Source of the DNA: Bacillota bacterium
GTDB lineage: Bacteria; Bacillota; Clostridia; Oscillospirales; Oscillospiraceae
Length of the DNA stretch: 64,000 nucleotides
Direction of reading: 5' to 3'
Assembly (NCBI GenBank): GCA_021770445.1
Contig: JAETQY010000008.1
Span: 1 to 64,000, forward strand
Shown: in pieces, positions 1 to 8,748 of the stretch
Position numbering within the stretch: position 1 is the stretch's first letter
How the letters are laid out: each line of letters starts with the position of its first letter
Position numbers and translations under genes: made by a program
The notes under the pieces: generated by a model
What the model saw: the letters and a program-made list of their open reading frames with translations, nothing else
Told to the model about the DNA's origin: nothing
Database searches by the model: none

Positions 1-105
1 CTTCTTTCAAAGCTCTTTGAAACAACCAATCCTTCTGGTGCTTCGTGTTTGTCACGTTGTTTAATTTACAAGGTGCACGCCGCTCGCTTTTCAGCGGCGG
101 GCATT
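1..105 (-). other. 5' leader of an rRNA operon (16S lies outside the window)
   Basis: On the minus strand the stretch after promoter P2 reads as an rRNA leader. A GC stem (79-84 with 93-98) sits at the expected transcription start, and a boxA-like antitermination motif GAGCTTTGAAAG is at 4-15. There is no open frame with a ribosome-binding site. The 16S gene itself would begin to the left of position 1, so the rrn assignment is inferred from promoter and leader architecture. Confidence 0.65.
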
Positions 106-134
106 ATCTTACCACATCTCAAAACCTTTGTCAA
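106..134 (-). promoter_or_regulatory. rRNA operon promoter P2
   Basis: TTGACA (129-134), 17-nt spacer, TAAGAT (106-111), read on the minus strand. A run of A-tracts just upstream (about 135-165) resembles an UP element. A near-consensus promoter with A-tracts in front of a boxA leader is typical of rrn operons. Confidence 0.7.
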
Positions 135-221
135 GAACTTTTTTCAAGTTTTTTTAAACTTTTTCGTCCTCTCATTCGCCAGCCTCGTTGTGGTGCGCCG
201 CTCTCGTCAAGCGACTTGCAT

Positions 222-250
222 AGATTACCACTCCCGCCGTCTTTTGTCAA
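222..250 (-). promoter_or_regulatory. rRNA operon promoter P1
   Basis: TTGACA (245-250), 17-nt spacer, TAATCT (222-227) on the minus strand, again with A-tracts upstream (about 258-290). It lies 116 bp upstream of P2, giving the tandem-promoter arrangement usual for rRNA operons. It begins about 50 bp after the last gene of the germination operon. Confidence 0.65.
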
Positions 251-301
251 GCACTTTTTGCGATTTTTTCAAGGTTTTTTTCTGGCCTCAATATCTTCGA
301 T

Positions 302-1414
302 TCAGGTTGGCTCTTCCCTACAAGATATGCCGTTCTTTTTCCTGCCTGTCAGCACTTTTCCCACCATCCAGAGCAGGGCGGGCAGAAGAAAACCCAGAAT
401 CAAATTTCCGATGGGGACCAGCCGGCGGTTCCAGACCTCCGCCGTCCCCATGGCGGGGAAGAGGGTCAGCGCCCCCGCCGCTCCCAGCAGGACCGCCCCC
501 CAGGGCACCCAGGACAGCGTCTTTTCCGGCAGCAGACGGGCCGCCATCGCCCGGACGGCGAAGATCAGCACGCCCCCCATACTCAGGTCGGCGAAGGTCC
601 ACAGGGCGGCGACCACCCCCTCCACCCGCTGGAAGGCCCCCTCCACCCCCACATTTTTCGCTAGGGCAAAGAAGGGATTGTCCAGCCGGGCGGCCAGCTC
701 GGTCCCCAGATTCCCTACTATAATTATCTGGGCGGCGGCCAGCAGCAGGGCGCCCCCCAGGCCCCAGAAGAGCCAGTGCCAGTTCTTGTTCTCCCCCTGG
801 TCTCGCACGTCCCCCATCAAAAAGGGGAGGAACAGCCCCCAGCCCATGACCCCGGCGGCGGAGAGGACGGCCTGGATCGCCGGTCGGGCCTCGCTCCACC
901 AAAGGGGGAGCAGCCGCTCCGGTCTGGCCCGGAAGAGGGACAGCCCCAGCACCACCCCGGCGGTAATCAGCAGGGCGGTGAGGAAGAGCTGTCCCGCCCG
1001 GGCGAAGGGGGCCAGCTTGCCACGGCCCATCCACAGCAGGACGGCCGCCACGGCCAGCAGGAAAAACCACAGGGCCCCGTCCCGCTCCCCGGAGGCCAGC
1101 AGCCGCTGGGCGCACAGCCGCAGACGGAGTGCAAGCAGAAACAGCCCCCATACTATATATAATAGGAGTACCGCTCTACCCAGCCACCGGCCCAGCAGTG
1201 ACGTGATGCTTTCCGCCAGGCCTTCCCGGCCCGCCAGGGAACCCATCAGCCAGCCCGCCACCAGCACCAGGGGCGCGGCCAGCAGGACCGCCAGCCAGGC
1301 TCCCCTGCCCGCGCCGGGGAGGAGCAGGCCGGGCAGCAGCTCCGCCGCCGGGGCCATCACCCCCGCCCACAGCAGGGCCATCAGCTGAGTGCGGGAAATT
1401 TTGTCGTCTCGCAT
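302..1414 (-). CDS. spore germinant receptor permease subunit (GerAB/GerKB family)
   Basis: A 370-residue integral membrane protein of the GerAB/ArcD/ProY transporter family, the B subunit of a nutrient germinant receptor in the inner spore membrane. The sequence is almost entirely hydrophobic segments joined by short Arg/Lys-containing loops, consistent with about ten membrane helices. The ATG at 1414 is chosen because AGAAAGGAG lies 6 nt upstream; a longer reading would have no such site. It is the last gene of a minus-strand A-C-B receptor operon, separated from the C subunit by a 57-nt gap holding an AT-rich hairpin repeat. Expression in the forespore under sigma-G is expected from the family. 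Confidence 0.88.
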   Translation of the reverse strand: MRDDKISRTQLMALLWAGVMAPAAELLPGLLLPGAGRGAWLAVLLAAPLVLVAGWLMGSLAGREGLAESITSLLGRWLGRAVLLLYIVWGLFLLALRLRLCAQRLLASGERDGALWFFLLAVAAVLLWMGRGKLAPFARAGQLFLTALLITAGVVLGLSLFRARPERLLPLWWSEARPAIQAVLSAAGVMGWGLFLPFLMGDVRDQGENKNWHWLFWGLGGALLLAAAQIIIVGNLGTELAARLDNPFFALAKNVGVEGAFQRVEGVVAALWTFADLSMGGVLIFAVRAMAARLLPEKTLSWVPWGAVLLGAAGALTLFPAMGTAEVWNRRLVPIGNLILGFLLPALLWMVGKVLTGRKKNGISCREEPT

Positions 1415-1429
1415 AGGGCGCTCCTTTCT

Positions 1430-1471
1430 GTTACTTTTTCTTTGAAAAGAAAAAGTAACCAAAAAGAAACT
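1430..1471. repeat. AT-rich hairpin repeat, family C, copy 1
   Basis: A GTTAC-TTTTTCTTT / AAGAAAAAGTAAC stem-loop followed by AAAAAGAAACTTT. On the minus strand it reads AAAGTTTCTTTTTGGTTAC and then the stem, the same layout as copies at 32366 and 45212. It sits between the C and B subunits of the germination operon, where it could partly terminate transcription or stabilise a processed end. Confidence 0.6.
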
Positions 1472-2551
1472 TTAGCTGTTTATCCCGATTTGGACTGTGA
1501 CCTCTACCGGCACCTGCCCAAACCACTCCGGCCAGTTCGCCCGGACCCCCTGCCACCGGGCGGGGTGGGACATCCCCGCCTTGGCGCCCAGGCCGGTGCA
1601 GTCGGCCCCCCAGGTCTGGAGCCGGTCCAGGGCCGCCATGATCCTCTCCCGCTCCCGGTCCTCCAGTTCCCCGCGGAGCTCTTTCAACTCCTCACCCTCG
1701 GGCCGTTGCCGATATTCGGACAGGCGGGCCTCGAGCTTGCAGGTCAGCTTCAGGGCAGAGGGAGTATTTCCCCGGAAAACCAGGACACTTTTTGTCTGGG
1801 CGGAGGTCATCTTCACTGACACCGGGCCGCTGGGCAGCTCCGTGTCCAGGATATCCGCCGAGGGCCCGCCGGCCAGCAGCTCCAGCCCCCTGGCCGCCTC
1901 GCCCTCCAGAAAGCCGGCCAGGGTGTCCCCCTTCAAAACGCCGTAGCCCGCCTCTCTCAGAAAGGCGCCCCCGTCCCCGGCGGGGGAGAGGGCGGGGACA
2001 TAGGCGCAGCCCAGCTCCAGCAGGTCGGTGTACGCCTCCCCGGCGGTGCGGGTGAGGTTGGCGATGCCCATTTCGCTGTCGTTTTGCAGGGTCTCCAGCC
2101 GGGCGTCAAGGCCCTGTTCCCCGCCGGCGGACAGAGCATCCCGGGCGGAAGCTCCCCGCACCAGCCACAGTTGGGCCCCCAGGCCCAGCTCAGCGTCCCG
2201 GGAGAAGTAGTCCAGCACCGGCTGAACGCCCTCCTCCGCCAGCGCCTCCCCGAGAAGGAGCTGGTCCACATAGCCGAAGAAGACGAAGCTGTCGCTCTGG
2301 CCCTGCATAGCCAGGCAGGCCCCGCTGAGGGATTCCCGGTCAGCGGCCAAGGTGAGGGCGGGCTCTCCCTCGCCCTCCACTCCCCGGGCCCGGGGCCCGG
2401 TGGAGCCGGTGACCGCCACCCCGGCGGGGGAGGGGTCCACCCCCAGGGTGCGCAGCAGAGCCATATCCCCCATCTCCCGGGCGGTGGGCAGGCCGGAGCA
2501 GCCGGACAGGAGCAGGCAGGCGGTCAGACAGGGGAGAAGCCGTTTTTTCAT
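1472..2551 (-). CDS. spore germinant receptor lipoprotein subunit (Ger(x)C family)
   Basis: A 359-residue lipoprotein, the C subunit of the germinant receptor. The N-terminus is a lipoprotein signal peptide: basic MKKR, a Leu-rich core, then lipobox LLSGC, so the mature protein starts at Cys18. The ATG at 2551 overlaps the TGA of the A subunit by four bases (ATGA), and GGAGG lies about 10 nt upstream, which fixes the start although the frame is open much further upstream. Order A-C-B matches gerK-type operons. The protein is expected to sit on the outer face of the inner spore membrane with the A and B subunits. Confidence 0.88.
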   Translation of the reverse strand: MKKRLLPCLTACLLLSGCSGLPTAREMGDMALLRTLGVDPSPAGVAVTGSTGPRARGVEGEGEPALTLAADRESLSGACLAMQGQSDSFVFFGYVDQLLLGEALAEEGVQPVLDYFSRDAELGLGAQLWLVRGASARDALSAGGEQGLDARLETLQNDSEMGIANLTRTAGEAYTDLLELGCAYVPALSPAGDGGAFLREAGYGVLKGDTLAGFLEGEAARGLELLAGGPSADILDTELPSGPVSVKMTSAQTKSVLVFRGNTPSALKLTCKLEARLSEYRQRPEGEELKELRGELEDRERERIMAALDRLQTWGADCTGLGAKAGMSHPARWQGVRANWPEWFGQVPVEVTVQIGINS

Positions 2552-4053
2552 CGCTGGTTCCTCCTGTTTTGGGTCTGGATGGGGCCGTCCCGCCACTTCA
2601 TTCTGGGCAGGGGCAGGCGGAGGAGGCTGGGGTGGCCTCTGGGGACGCGGGTCCCGGTGGTGAAGGGAGCCAGGTAGGGCACGCCGAAGGACTCCAGCCC
2701 CGCCAGGTGGTAGATGAGGGCGGCACAGCCCAGAGACAGTCCGGTGAGCCCGCCCAGGCTGGCCAGAATGGTCAACAGGAACCGCCACAGCCGCAGGGCA
2801 TTGCCGAAGTCCTGAGACGGCATGGTGTACCCCGCCACCCCGGCGATGGCCACGGCGATAAGGACGGCGGGGGAGACGATGTGGGCGTCCACCGCCGCGT
2901 TGCCCACCACCAGGCCGCCCAGAATGGAGACGGTGGCCCCGATGGGGCCGGGGAGGCGCAGGCCGGCCTCCTGAATGACCTCGAAGGACAGGAGCATGAT
3001 GAGCACCTCGAAGATGGTGGAAAAGGGGACCTCCTGCTTGGCGGCCACGATGGACAATGCCAGCTTGGGGGGGATGGCCTCGGGGTGGAAGGTGACCAGG
3101 GCGATATACAGTCCTGGCACCAGCAGGGTGATGAGGGCGCACAGCCAGCGAATCAGGCTGAGGGCGGAGGCCACCAGCCAGTGGTAGGCCCTGTCCTGTC
3201 CGGTCTTGAAGAACTGGTCGATGGTGCCCGGTAGCAACCACCCCAGGGGGATACCGTCGGCGAAGAGGCCCACCCGGCCCTCCAGGAGGCCCTGGCAGAA
3301 GCGGTCGGGCCGCTGGGTGTAGGGCATGAGGGGGAAGGGGAACTTCGCCGCGTCCACCAGATACTCCTCCAGGTTCCCCGCCGCCTCCACGCCGTCGATG
3401 TCGATGGCGTCCAGCCGCTTGGACAGCAGCGCCACCGTGTCCGGGTCGGCGATACCGTCCAGCCACAGCACGTCCACCGGGGTGAGGGACTGCCGGCCCA
3501 CGATGTGCTCCCGAATTTTCAGCTCCGGGGCCCGCATCCGGCGGCGGACCAGGGAGGTGTTGGTGCGCAGGCTCTCCACAAAGGAGTCCCGGGCCCCCTT
3601 CAAAGCGGGCTCGTTCTCCGGCTCCCCCACGGAGCGCTTCTCCTCGGTGGCCACCGGGAAGACCAGGCAGTCGTCCCGGCCCTCCAGAAACAGGGCGCAG
3701 CTTCCGTTGATGAGGGCGAACACCACCGGGTCGGGCTCGGTCTCCCGCTTGGCCCCGTGGGCGTAGAGAGCCCCACGCTCCATCAGGTCGAAGAGCTCGC
3801 TTTCCGGCGCGGTGGCCAGCATGGGGTCCTGGGCCAGGGGGCGCAGGACGTAGTCGTTCAGCCGCTCCGACCGGGCCTGGCCGTCGATGTAGCACACCGT
3901 GGCCTTGCGATGGCTGTCCCCGTGGAGGTAGACCTCCCGCTTGGCGAAGTCCACGCAGTCAGAGAACACCTCCTCCAGCCGCGCCAGGGAGAGTGGGCCG
4001 GGAATGCGGGGCTCCCTCCGGGGATGGGGCGCGTCAGATGCCTGTTTGGACAT
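2548..4053 (-). CDS. spore germinant receptor subunit A (GerA family)
   Basis: A 501-residue protein of the GerA family, first gene of the receptor operon. It has a long soluble N-terminal half (about residues 1-290) and then a membrane part with hydrophobic segments around 295-460, the usual layout of GerAA/GerKA. The conserved family stretch PGPIGATVSILGG is present near residue 375. The ATG at 4053 has CCGAAAGGAGGGGG just upstream. The germinant recognised cannot be read from sequence. Together with the C and B subunits it implies a spore-forming organism. Confidence 0.9.
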   Translation of the reverse strand: MSKQASDAPHPRREPRIPGPLSLARLEEVFSDCVDFAKREVYLHGDSHRKATVCYIDGQARSERLNDYVLRPLAQDPMLATAPESELFDLMERGALYAHGAKRETEPDPVVFALINGSCALFLEGRDDCLVFPVATEEKRSVGEPENEPALKGARDSFVESLRTNTSLVRRRMRAPELKIREHIVGRQSLTPVDVLWLDGIADPDTVALLSKRLDAIDIDGVEAAGNLEEYLVDAAKFPFPLMPYTQRPDRFCQGLLEGRVGLFADGIPLGWLLPGTIDQFFKTGQDRAYHWLVASALSLIRWLCALITLLVPGLYIALVTFHPEAIPPKLALSIVAAKQEVPFSTIFEVLIMLLSFEVIQEAGLRLPGPIGATVSILGGLVVGNAAVDAHIVSPAVLIAVAIAGVAGYTMPSQDFGNALRLWRFLLTILASLGGLTGLSLGCAALIYHLAGLESFGVPYLAPFTTGTRVPRGHPSLLRLPLPRMKWRDGPIQTQNRRNQR

Positions 4054-4074
4054 AGAAACCCCCTCCTTTCGGCT

Positions 4075-4104
4075 TAGTGTACCAAAGGGAGGGGAAAATT
4101 ATAC
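4075..4104 (-). promoter_or_regulatory. possible sigma-G promoter of the germination operon
   Basis: On the minus strand GTATA (4100-4104) is followed after 18 nt by TACACTA (4075-4081), about 22 nt before the ATG. Compared with the sigma-G consensus (gmATR, N18, cATnmTA) each element is off by one or two positions. The position and the forespore role of the operon support it; the match alone is weak. Confidence 0.3.
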
Positions 4105-4179
4105 GCGGCGAAAAATTCCCTCAAGCCCCTGTGCCCCAGGGGCGCAACCGGCCGTTGACAAAAAGAACCCAACGGCTGG

Positions 4180-4208
4180 TTGCCAAAATCGGGCGCTTCG
4201 GGTATGCT
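4180..4208 (+). promoter_or_regulatory. sigma-A promoter of the XRE regulator
   Basis: TTGCCA (4180-4185), 17-nt spacer, TATGCT (4203-4208). It lies 30 nt upstream of the regulator's ATG. Confidence 0.5.
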
Positions 4209-4238
4209 GAGAACAGACAAAGAAAGGAGGCGCCCGCT

Positions 4239-5102
4239 ATGACACTGGGCCAGCGCATTCAGGAGCTCCGCAAGGGGCTAAACCTCTCCCAGGAGGAGCT
4301 GGGGGAGAAGATGGGGGTGTCCCGCCAGGCCATCAGCAAGTGGGAGGGGGACCAGACCATCCCGGAGCTTGACAAGCTCATCGCCCTGTCTAAGCTCTTC
4401 GGCCTCACCGTGGGTCAGCTTTTAGGGGTGGAGCAGCCTGTCCCCGCCACCGCCGCCCATTCCGGAACGCCCCGGCGGATGAAGCTGCTTCTGACCGGGC
4501 TGGGGGCGGCCCTGCTGATTTTGGCCATTCTGGTGGGGACACTGTGGTCCCAGGTCCGGGTGCTGGAGCAGCAGACCGCTTTGAATGAGGACTATGTCTC
4601 CTGCTATGACCGGGAGCTCTTCCAGACGGCGGAGTGTGAGCTCAGCGACATGGAACTGGGCTTCCCCTGGTATGAGGGGGACCAGGACCTGACCCTGGAC
4701 TTCACCCTGCGTCCGGTGAAGCAGTTCAAGGGGTGGGAGGTCATCGGCTACACCGCCAGAATCCAGGGCCGGGCCGCGCCCTGGTGGCTGGGCGAGGGAC
4801 AGCCCGGAGACGGCGACCCTCCGCCCCGCGTCGAACACCTGACCGCCGACCCAAAAACCGGTAAGGCCTCCCTGACCCTGTCCGGCTATCAGGGGGAATC
4901 TCTTACCGTCCTGCCCGTTCTCCGGGAAAAGGACACCGGCAGGGCGCTGGCAATTTTAGACGACGTGTTCACCATCACGCCTGAAATTCACTATCCCTCC
5001 CTCAACCTGACTTCCATCCAAGTGGAGACCAACCCCGCCCCCGGCGCCAGCATCCCCAAATCCATCGCCCTCGCCCTGCCAGACCCCAGATTTGATTCTT
5101 AA
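4239..5102 (+). CDS. membrane-anchored XRE family transcriptional regulator
   Basis: A 287-residue protein with an N-terminal helix-turn-helix of the XRE/Cro type (about residues 5-60, including the SRQAISKWE recognition-helix motif), one membrane segment (about 82-104) and a C-terminal extracytoplasmic region of unknown fold. The ATG at 4239 is preceded by AGAAAGGAGG; the frame is open upstream but lacks a ribosome-binding site there. HTH plus single membrane helix is common in Firmicutes and suggests a DNA-binding protein that senses an envelope signal. It is divergent from the germination operon and sits between its own promoter and a strong terminator, so it is a single-gene unit. Target genes are unknown. 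Confidence 0.8.
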   Translation: MTLGQRIQELRKGLNLSQEELGEKMGVSRQAISKWEGDQTIPELDKLIALSKLFGLTVGQLLGVEQPVPATAAHSGTPRRMKLLLTGLGAALLILAILVGTLWSQVRVLEQQTALNEDYVSCYDRELFQTAECELSDMELGFPWYEGDQDLTLDFTLRPVKQFKGWEVIGYTARIQGRAAPWWLGEGQPGDGDPPPRVEHLTADPKTGKASLTLSGYQGESLTVLPVLREKDTGRALAILDDVFTITPEIHYPSLNLTSIQVETNPAPGASIPKSIALALPDPRFDS

Positions 5103-5110
5103 CACACAAA

Positions 5111-5148
5111 ACCGGCCCGGAGCTTTACTCCGGGCCGGGTGCTGTTTT
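5111..5148 (+). terminator. intrinsic terminator after the XRE regulator
   Basis: An 11-bp perfect stem (5112-5122 with 5128-5138, CCGGCCCGGAG / CTCCGGGCCGG) with a five-base loop, followed by a short T-rich run. Confidence 0.7.
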
Positions 5149-5155
5149 ATAACAC

Positions 5156-5278
5156 TTATATAAGACCTTGGTATATCACCCCGGCCATTTCCAAAAGCGC
5201 ACCTTTGAGAATGACCGCAGCAACAATAATCGAAACAGAGAGGATAATCAAGCCAATGAGTGTTTGATAATTCTTCAT
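5156..5278 (-). CDS. possible 40-residue membrane peptide
   Basis: A short frame starting 14 nt after the thiolase stop codon and on the same strand. It encodes MKNYQT, then a hydrophobic stretch (roughly residues 7-35) and ends VIYQGLI, so it would be a single membrane helix. The ribosome-binding site is weak. It has no recognised family. It could be a real tail gene of the thiolase transcript or chance coding. Confidence 0.35.
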   Translation of the reverse strand: MKNYQTLIGLIILSVSIIVAAVILKGALLEMAGVIYQGLI

Positions 5279-5292
5279 GGACAAGAATTGCC

Positions 5293-6549
5293 TCAGCACT
5301 TCTCGAAGATGGTAGCGACGCCCATGCCGCCGCCGATGCACAGGGTGGCCAGGCCCTTCTTGGCCTCGGGCCGCTTCTGCATCTCATGGAGCAGGGTGAC
5401 GATGATGCGCGCGCCGGAGGCGCCCACGGGGTGGCCCAGGGCGATGGCGCCGCCGTTGACATTGACCTTGCTCATGTCGAAGCCCAGCTCCCGGGCCACG
5501 GCGATGGACTGGGCGGCAAAGGCCTCGTTGGCCTCGATCAGGTCCATGTCCTCGATCTTCAGGCCGGCCTTGGCCATGGCCTGACGGGAGGCGGGCACAG
5601 GGCCCACGCCCATGATCTTGGGATCCACGCCGCCCTGGCCCCAGCTAATCAGCTTGGCCATGGGCTTCAGGCCGTACTTCTCGACGGCTTCCTTGGAGGC
5701 CAGCACGATAGCAGCGGCGCCGTCGTTGATACCGGAGGCCTGGCCGGCGGTGACGCGCTGGACGTGCTTGCGGGCGTCGGCCTCGTGGATCTGGGTGGGC
5801 TGGAAGGTGTGGACGATCTCGTCCTCCACGCCCTCGGGGCCGACGGGGAAGGCGCCGCGCAGCTTGGCCAGCTTATCCATGGGGGACAGGCGGGGGAACT
5901 CGTCCACCTTGAACTCCACCATTTCCTTCTTGACCTTGATCATCACGGGGACGATCTCGTCGTCGAACTTGCCGGCGGCCTGGGCGTCGGCGGTCTTCTT
6001 CTGGGAGTTGTAGCCGAACTCGTCCAGCTCCTCCCGGGTGATGCCCCACACGTCGCAGATGTTCTCGGCGGTGGTGCCCATGTGGTAGTTGTTATACACG
6101 TCCCACAGGCCGTCCTTGATCATGGTGTCAACCAGCTTCTTGTCACCCATGCGGGCGCCCCAGCGGGCGTCGAAGGAGGCGAAGGGGGCAGCAGACATAT
6201 TCTCCATGCCGCCGGCCACGATGATCTCGGCGTCGCCGCAACCGATGGTGCGGGCGGCCTCGATGACGGACTTCATGCCGGAGCCGCACACCATACCCAC
6301 GGTGTAGGCGGGCACGGAGGTGGGCACACCGGCCTTCAGGGCGGCCTGGCGGGCGGGGTTCTGGCCCAGACCGGCGGTGAGGATGCAGCCGAACATGACC
6401 TCGTCCACGTTCTCGGGCTTCACGCTGGCCCGGTTCAGGGCCTCCTTGATGACGGCGGCGCCCAGATCGGCGGCGGGGGTGTCCTTCAGGGACCCGCCGA
6501 AGGAGCCGATGGCGGTACGGCAGCAGTTGACGACATAAACTTCTCTCAT
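5293..6549 (-). CDS. acetyl-CoA acetyltransferase (thiolase)
   Basis: A 418-residue thiolase that condenses two acetyl-CoA to acetoacetyl-CoA (or the reverse), normally the first step towards butyrate or in fatty-acid degradation. Catalytic residues are visible: nucleophile Cys88 in VCGSGMKS, His373 in GHPVGASG and Cys404 in CIGGGMG. The protein is about 25 residues longer than the usual 393; the extra stretch lies around residues 236-265, before [12 protein letters not shown]. The ATG at 6549 has AGGAGG 10 nt upstream. No other butyrate-pathway gene is adjacent, so its metabolic direction is open. Confidence 0.93.
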   Translation of the reverse strand: MREVYVVNCCRTAIGSFGGSLKDTPAADLGAAVIKEALNRASVKPENVDEVMFGCILTAGLGQNPARQAALKAGVPTSVPAYTVGMVCGSGMKSVIEAARTIGCGDAEIIVAGGMENMSAAPFASFDARWGARMGDKKLVDTMIKDGLWDVYNNYHMGTTAENICDVWGITREELDEFGYNSQKKTADAQAAGKFDDEIVPVMIKVKKEMVEFKVDEFPRLSPMDKLAKLRGAFPVGPEGVEDEIVHTFQPTQIHEADARKHVQRVTAGQASGINDGAAAIVLASKEAVEKYGLKPMAKLISWGQGGVDPKIMGVGPVPASRQAMAKAGLKIEDMDLIEANEAFAAQSIAVARELGFDMSKVNVNGGAIALGHPVGASGARIIVTLLHEMQKRPEAKKGLATLCIGGGMGVATIFEKC

Positions 6550-6620
6550 GATATGTGTTACCTCCTGATTTTTAATGGGGCGCTTTCATGAAACGCCCGG
6601 GATAACCGCTCTTGTACATC

Positions 6621-6649
6621 ATTATACCGGAGAGCCGCCTAAAAAGCAA
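6621..6649 (-). promoter_or_regulatory. sigma-A promoter of the thiolase gene
   Basis: TTGCTT (6644-6649), 17-nt spacer, TATAAT (6621-6626) on the minus strand, about 70 nt before the thiolase ATG. The leader contains a small GGGCG...CGCCC hairpin. Confidence 0.6.
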
Positions 6650-6670
6650 TAAGATTTTGTGAATAAAAAG

Positions 6671-6767
6671 GCTTCCCCTTTAGGGGAAGCTGGCACGGCC
6701 GAAGGCCGTGACTGATGAGGACCTCATCCGCCCCCTGCGGGGGCACCTTCCCCTAAAGGGGAAGGCT
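6671..6767. repeat. palindromic repeat family A, copy 1 (two units)
   Basis: Two inverted units. Unit 1 (6671-6720) is the palindrome CTTCCCCTTTAGGGGAAG, a second hairpin with CGGCC stems, then CTGATGAGG. Unit 2 (6722-6767) is the mirror: CCTCATCCGC, a variable CCCCCTGCGGGGG hairpin, then CTTCCCCTAAAGGGGAAG. The same elements recur at 20809-20926 and in shortened form at 51787-51837. It lies between the thiolase promoter region and the end of the ABC permease gene. Confidence 0.8.
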
Positions 6768-6798
6768 TGCCCTGCGGGGGAAGGGGGCCTTTTGGTGC

Positions 6799-8748
6799 TC
6801 AGTAGACGATCTCCCACCCGTTCCCGGCCGCCGTATCCGGGTACCTGGGGTCATAGTCGGTATCCCAGGGGATCAGGGAGTACCCCTCCTCAAAGACGCC
6901 CGCCTTTTCCAGGGCGGCCAGGGTGTGGCGCGCCTGGGGGCTGAGGGTGACATAAAGACATTCGGTGGAGGAACCGGTCTCGTAATGGACCTCCCCGGTG
7001 GCGGCATCGACGGCGGACACGCTTTTGTCCCGGGATACCTCAAAAACCAGGTCGGTGCGGTAGGTGTTTTCGTTCCGCTCCTTGCTGTACTCAAAGAGGT
7101 ACCGTGCGCCGATATTGCCCACGGCGAAGTCCCGCTGCACCGCCTCCCACAGCTCCTGGCGATAGTCGTCCAGGTAGAGGTTCCCGTCGTAGGACTTTCC
7201 ATCCAGATAGACCCGGTCCAGATGGGCGGAGGTGAGGCGGCCGTCCTTCAGGAAGCCGTCGAAGTCGTAGGCCATAGACACCAGCGTCCGGTCCTCGACG
7301 ATCTGCCTCAGGGCGTAGGCGACAGTGCCCTTGGTATTCAGGCCCTCGGCGTAGATGGGCACACTGCGGTAGCGCCGGTCCAGCACGCCGCCGCTAGACA
7401 GGGTGTAGGTGAAATAGGCGGAGGTGTAGTCGCTCTCGGAGTTGGCGCCCCGGCCCTCGTCGTCCTGGTGGTCCACAATGGCCCGGTGAAGGACGAGGAT
7501 CTTTTCGATCTGCACCGTATCGGTGAGATCGGCGCTCAAGGTCCGACCGCCATCGTAGGGATAGCCCATGTCGATCTCCACACGGACGGACCGCACCTGG
7601 GCGGCGGCGGGCACGCGGCCCACCACGCCGAACACATCGGCCAGGCAGCCCAGGCACAGCACCAGCATCACGGCGGTCATCACCGCCCCGCCCTTCCAGG
7701 CCTTGAACACCCGGAAGGACTTTTTCAGCAGCATCTCGGCGGCAAAGTAACCCACCACCGTCCAGACCAGGATGCAGGGGATGAGGATGGGCAGGTCGCT
7801 CCAGCCGAAGAAGATGGCGGTGAACATGCCGAAGGCCAGCCCGGCGCAGAAGGACACCCCGTATTTGAACAGGGGCCGGACCACCGCCACGGCCACCACG
7901 TCCCCGGCGGTCTCCACATGCCGGCGGCGGTAGACGTACAGGGAGAACAGCGCCAACGCCACGCCCACGGCGGCGTAGACGGCCACGGTGCCGGGGGACG
8001 AGAGGTGGGCGGACTCATCCGGGGTGCCTGAGAACCAGTAGACCGCTCTTGTCAGAATCTCGGCGGGGGTGAGGTACTCCACCACCGTCAGCGCCCCGGG
8101 GACTCCGGCGTAGCCGTAGTAGAACTCGTTCATCAGGGCGTCCACCAGGAACCACAGGCCGGCGGCCAGCATGTTCAGGATGCCATAGAAGGCGGGCAGG
8201 GCCAGGATGTGGCCGGTAAACATGGCGCAGAAGGCGGCGAAGGAGAAGAAGAACAGGCAGATGCCGCACTGGGCCAGCAGCCAGGTGAGCAGGGCGGATA
8301 GGACCTCGCCCCAGCTCTCCATAGGCAGGAAGGAGACCTCCACGATGGCGGTCAGCACCCCCGTCGCCAGCAGGGGCAGGAGCATCATGCTCAGCCCGGC
8401 CAGGTACTGGGTGGTGAACAGGGCCTCCCGCCGCATGGGCAGGGCGTGGGTCCAGCAGGCGGAGCGGTGGTTATAGAGGTAGCCGAACACCGCCATGGCG
8501 CACAGGATGGCGAAGAACAGGGCCAGGACCACACCGGATTCCAGCAGCTCGGGGAGGTTTTGGGCGTCCCACAGCAGGGAATCCCGGGCGCTGGTGGCCC
8601 GCCAGGCGTAGTCGGTAAAGTAGGAGTTCAGCAGGCGCAGCGGGCAGAGGAACAGCCAACCTACCCCCCACAGCCCCCACAGGGGCCAGAAGCGGGCCAG
8701 GGTCTTGCGGTAGAGGGTGCCGTTAAAGTACGATGTCGCGGACCGCAT
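6799..8748 (-). CDS. ABC transporter permease of a GntR-regulated exporter
   Basis: A 649-residue membrane protein whose first ~370 residues hold about eight hydrophobic segments of the ABC-2 type, followed by a soluble C-terminal region without a recognised domain. The ATG at 8748 is taken because GGGAGGTGAGG precedes it; it lies inside the 3' end of the ATPase gene (26-bp overlap). The set GntR regulator, ATPase, permease matches the YtrA-type operons of Firmicutes, linked in Bacillus to cell-envelope stress or acetoin use. The substrate here cannot be read from sequence. Confidence 0.8.
   Translation of the reverse strand: MRSATSYFNGTLYRKTLARFWPLWGLWGVGWLFLCPLRLLNSYFTDYAWRATSARDSLLWDAQNLPELLESGVVLALFFAILCAMAVFGYLYNHRSACWTHALPMRREALFTTQYLAGLSMMLLPLLATGVLTAIVEVSFLPMESWGEVLSALLTWLLAQCGICLFFFSFAAFCAMFTGHILALPAFYGILNMLAAGLWFLVDALMNEFYYGYAGVPGALTVVEYLTPAEILTRAVYWFSGTPDESAHLSSPGTVAVYAAVGVALALFSLYVYRRRHVETAGDVVAVAVVRPLFKYGVSFCAGLAFGMFTAIFFGWSDLPILIPCILVWTVVGYFAAEMLLKKSFRVFKAWKGGAVMTAVMLVLCLGCLADVFGVVGRVPAAAQVRSVRVEIDMGYPYDGGRTLSADLTDTVQIEKILVLHRAIVDHQDDEGRGANSESDYTSAYFTYTLSSGGVLDRRYRSVPIYAEGLNTKGTVAYALRQIVEDRTLVSMAYDFDGFLKDGRLTSAHLDRVYLDGKSYDGNLYLDDYRQELWEAVQRDFAVGNIGARYLFEYSKERNENTYRTDLVFEVSRDKSVSAVDAATGEVHYETGSSTECLYVTLSPQARHTLAALEKAGVFEEGYSLIPWDTDYDPRYPDTAAGNGWEIVY

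Noticed and set aside
1472..3895. One long protein joining the Ger C subunit with an upstream open frame
   Set aside because: The upstream part is the shadow of the A subunit. The lipoprotein signal and ATGA overlap define the start at 2551.
4155..4160. Perfect TTGACA upstream of the XRE regulator
   Set aside because: It is 42 nt from the only good -10; TTGCCA at 4180 has the right 17-nt spacing.
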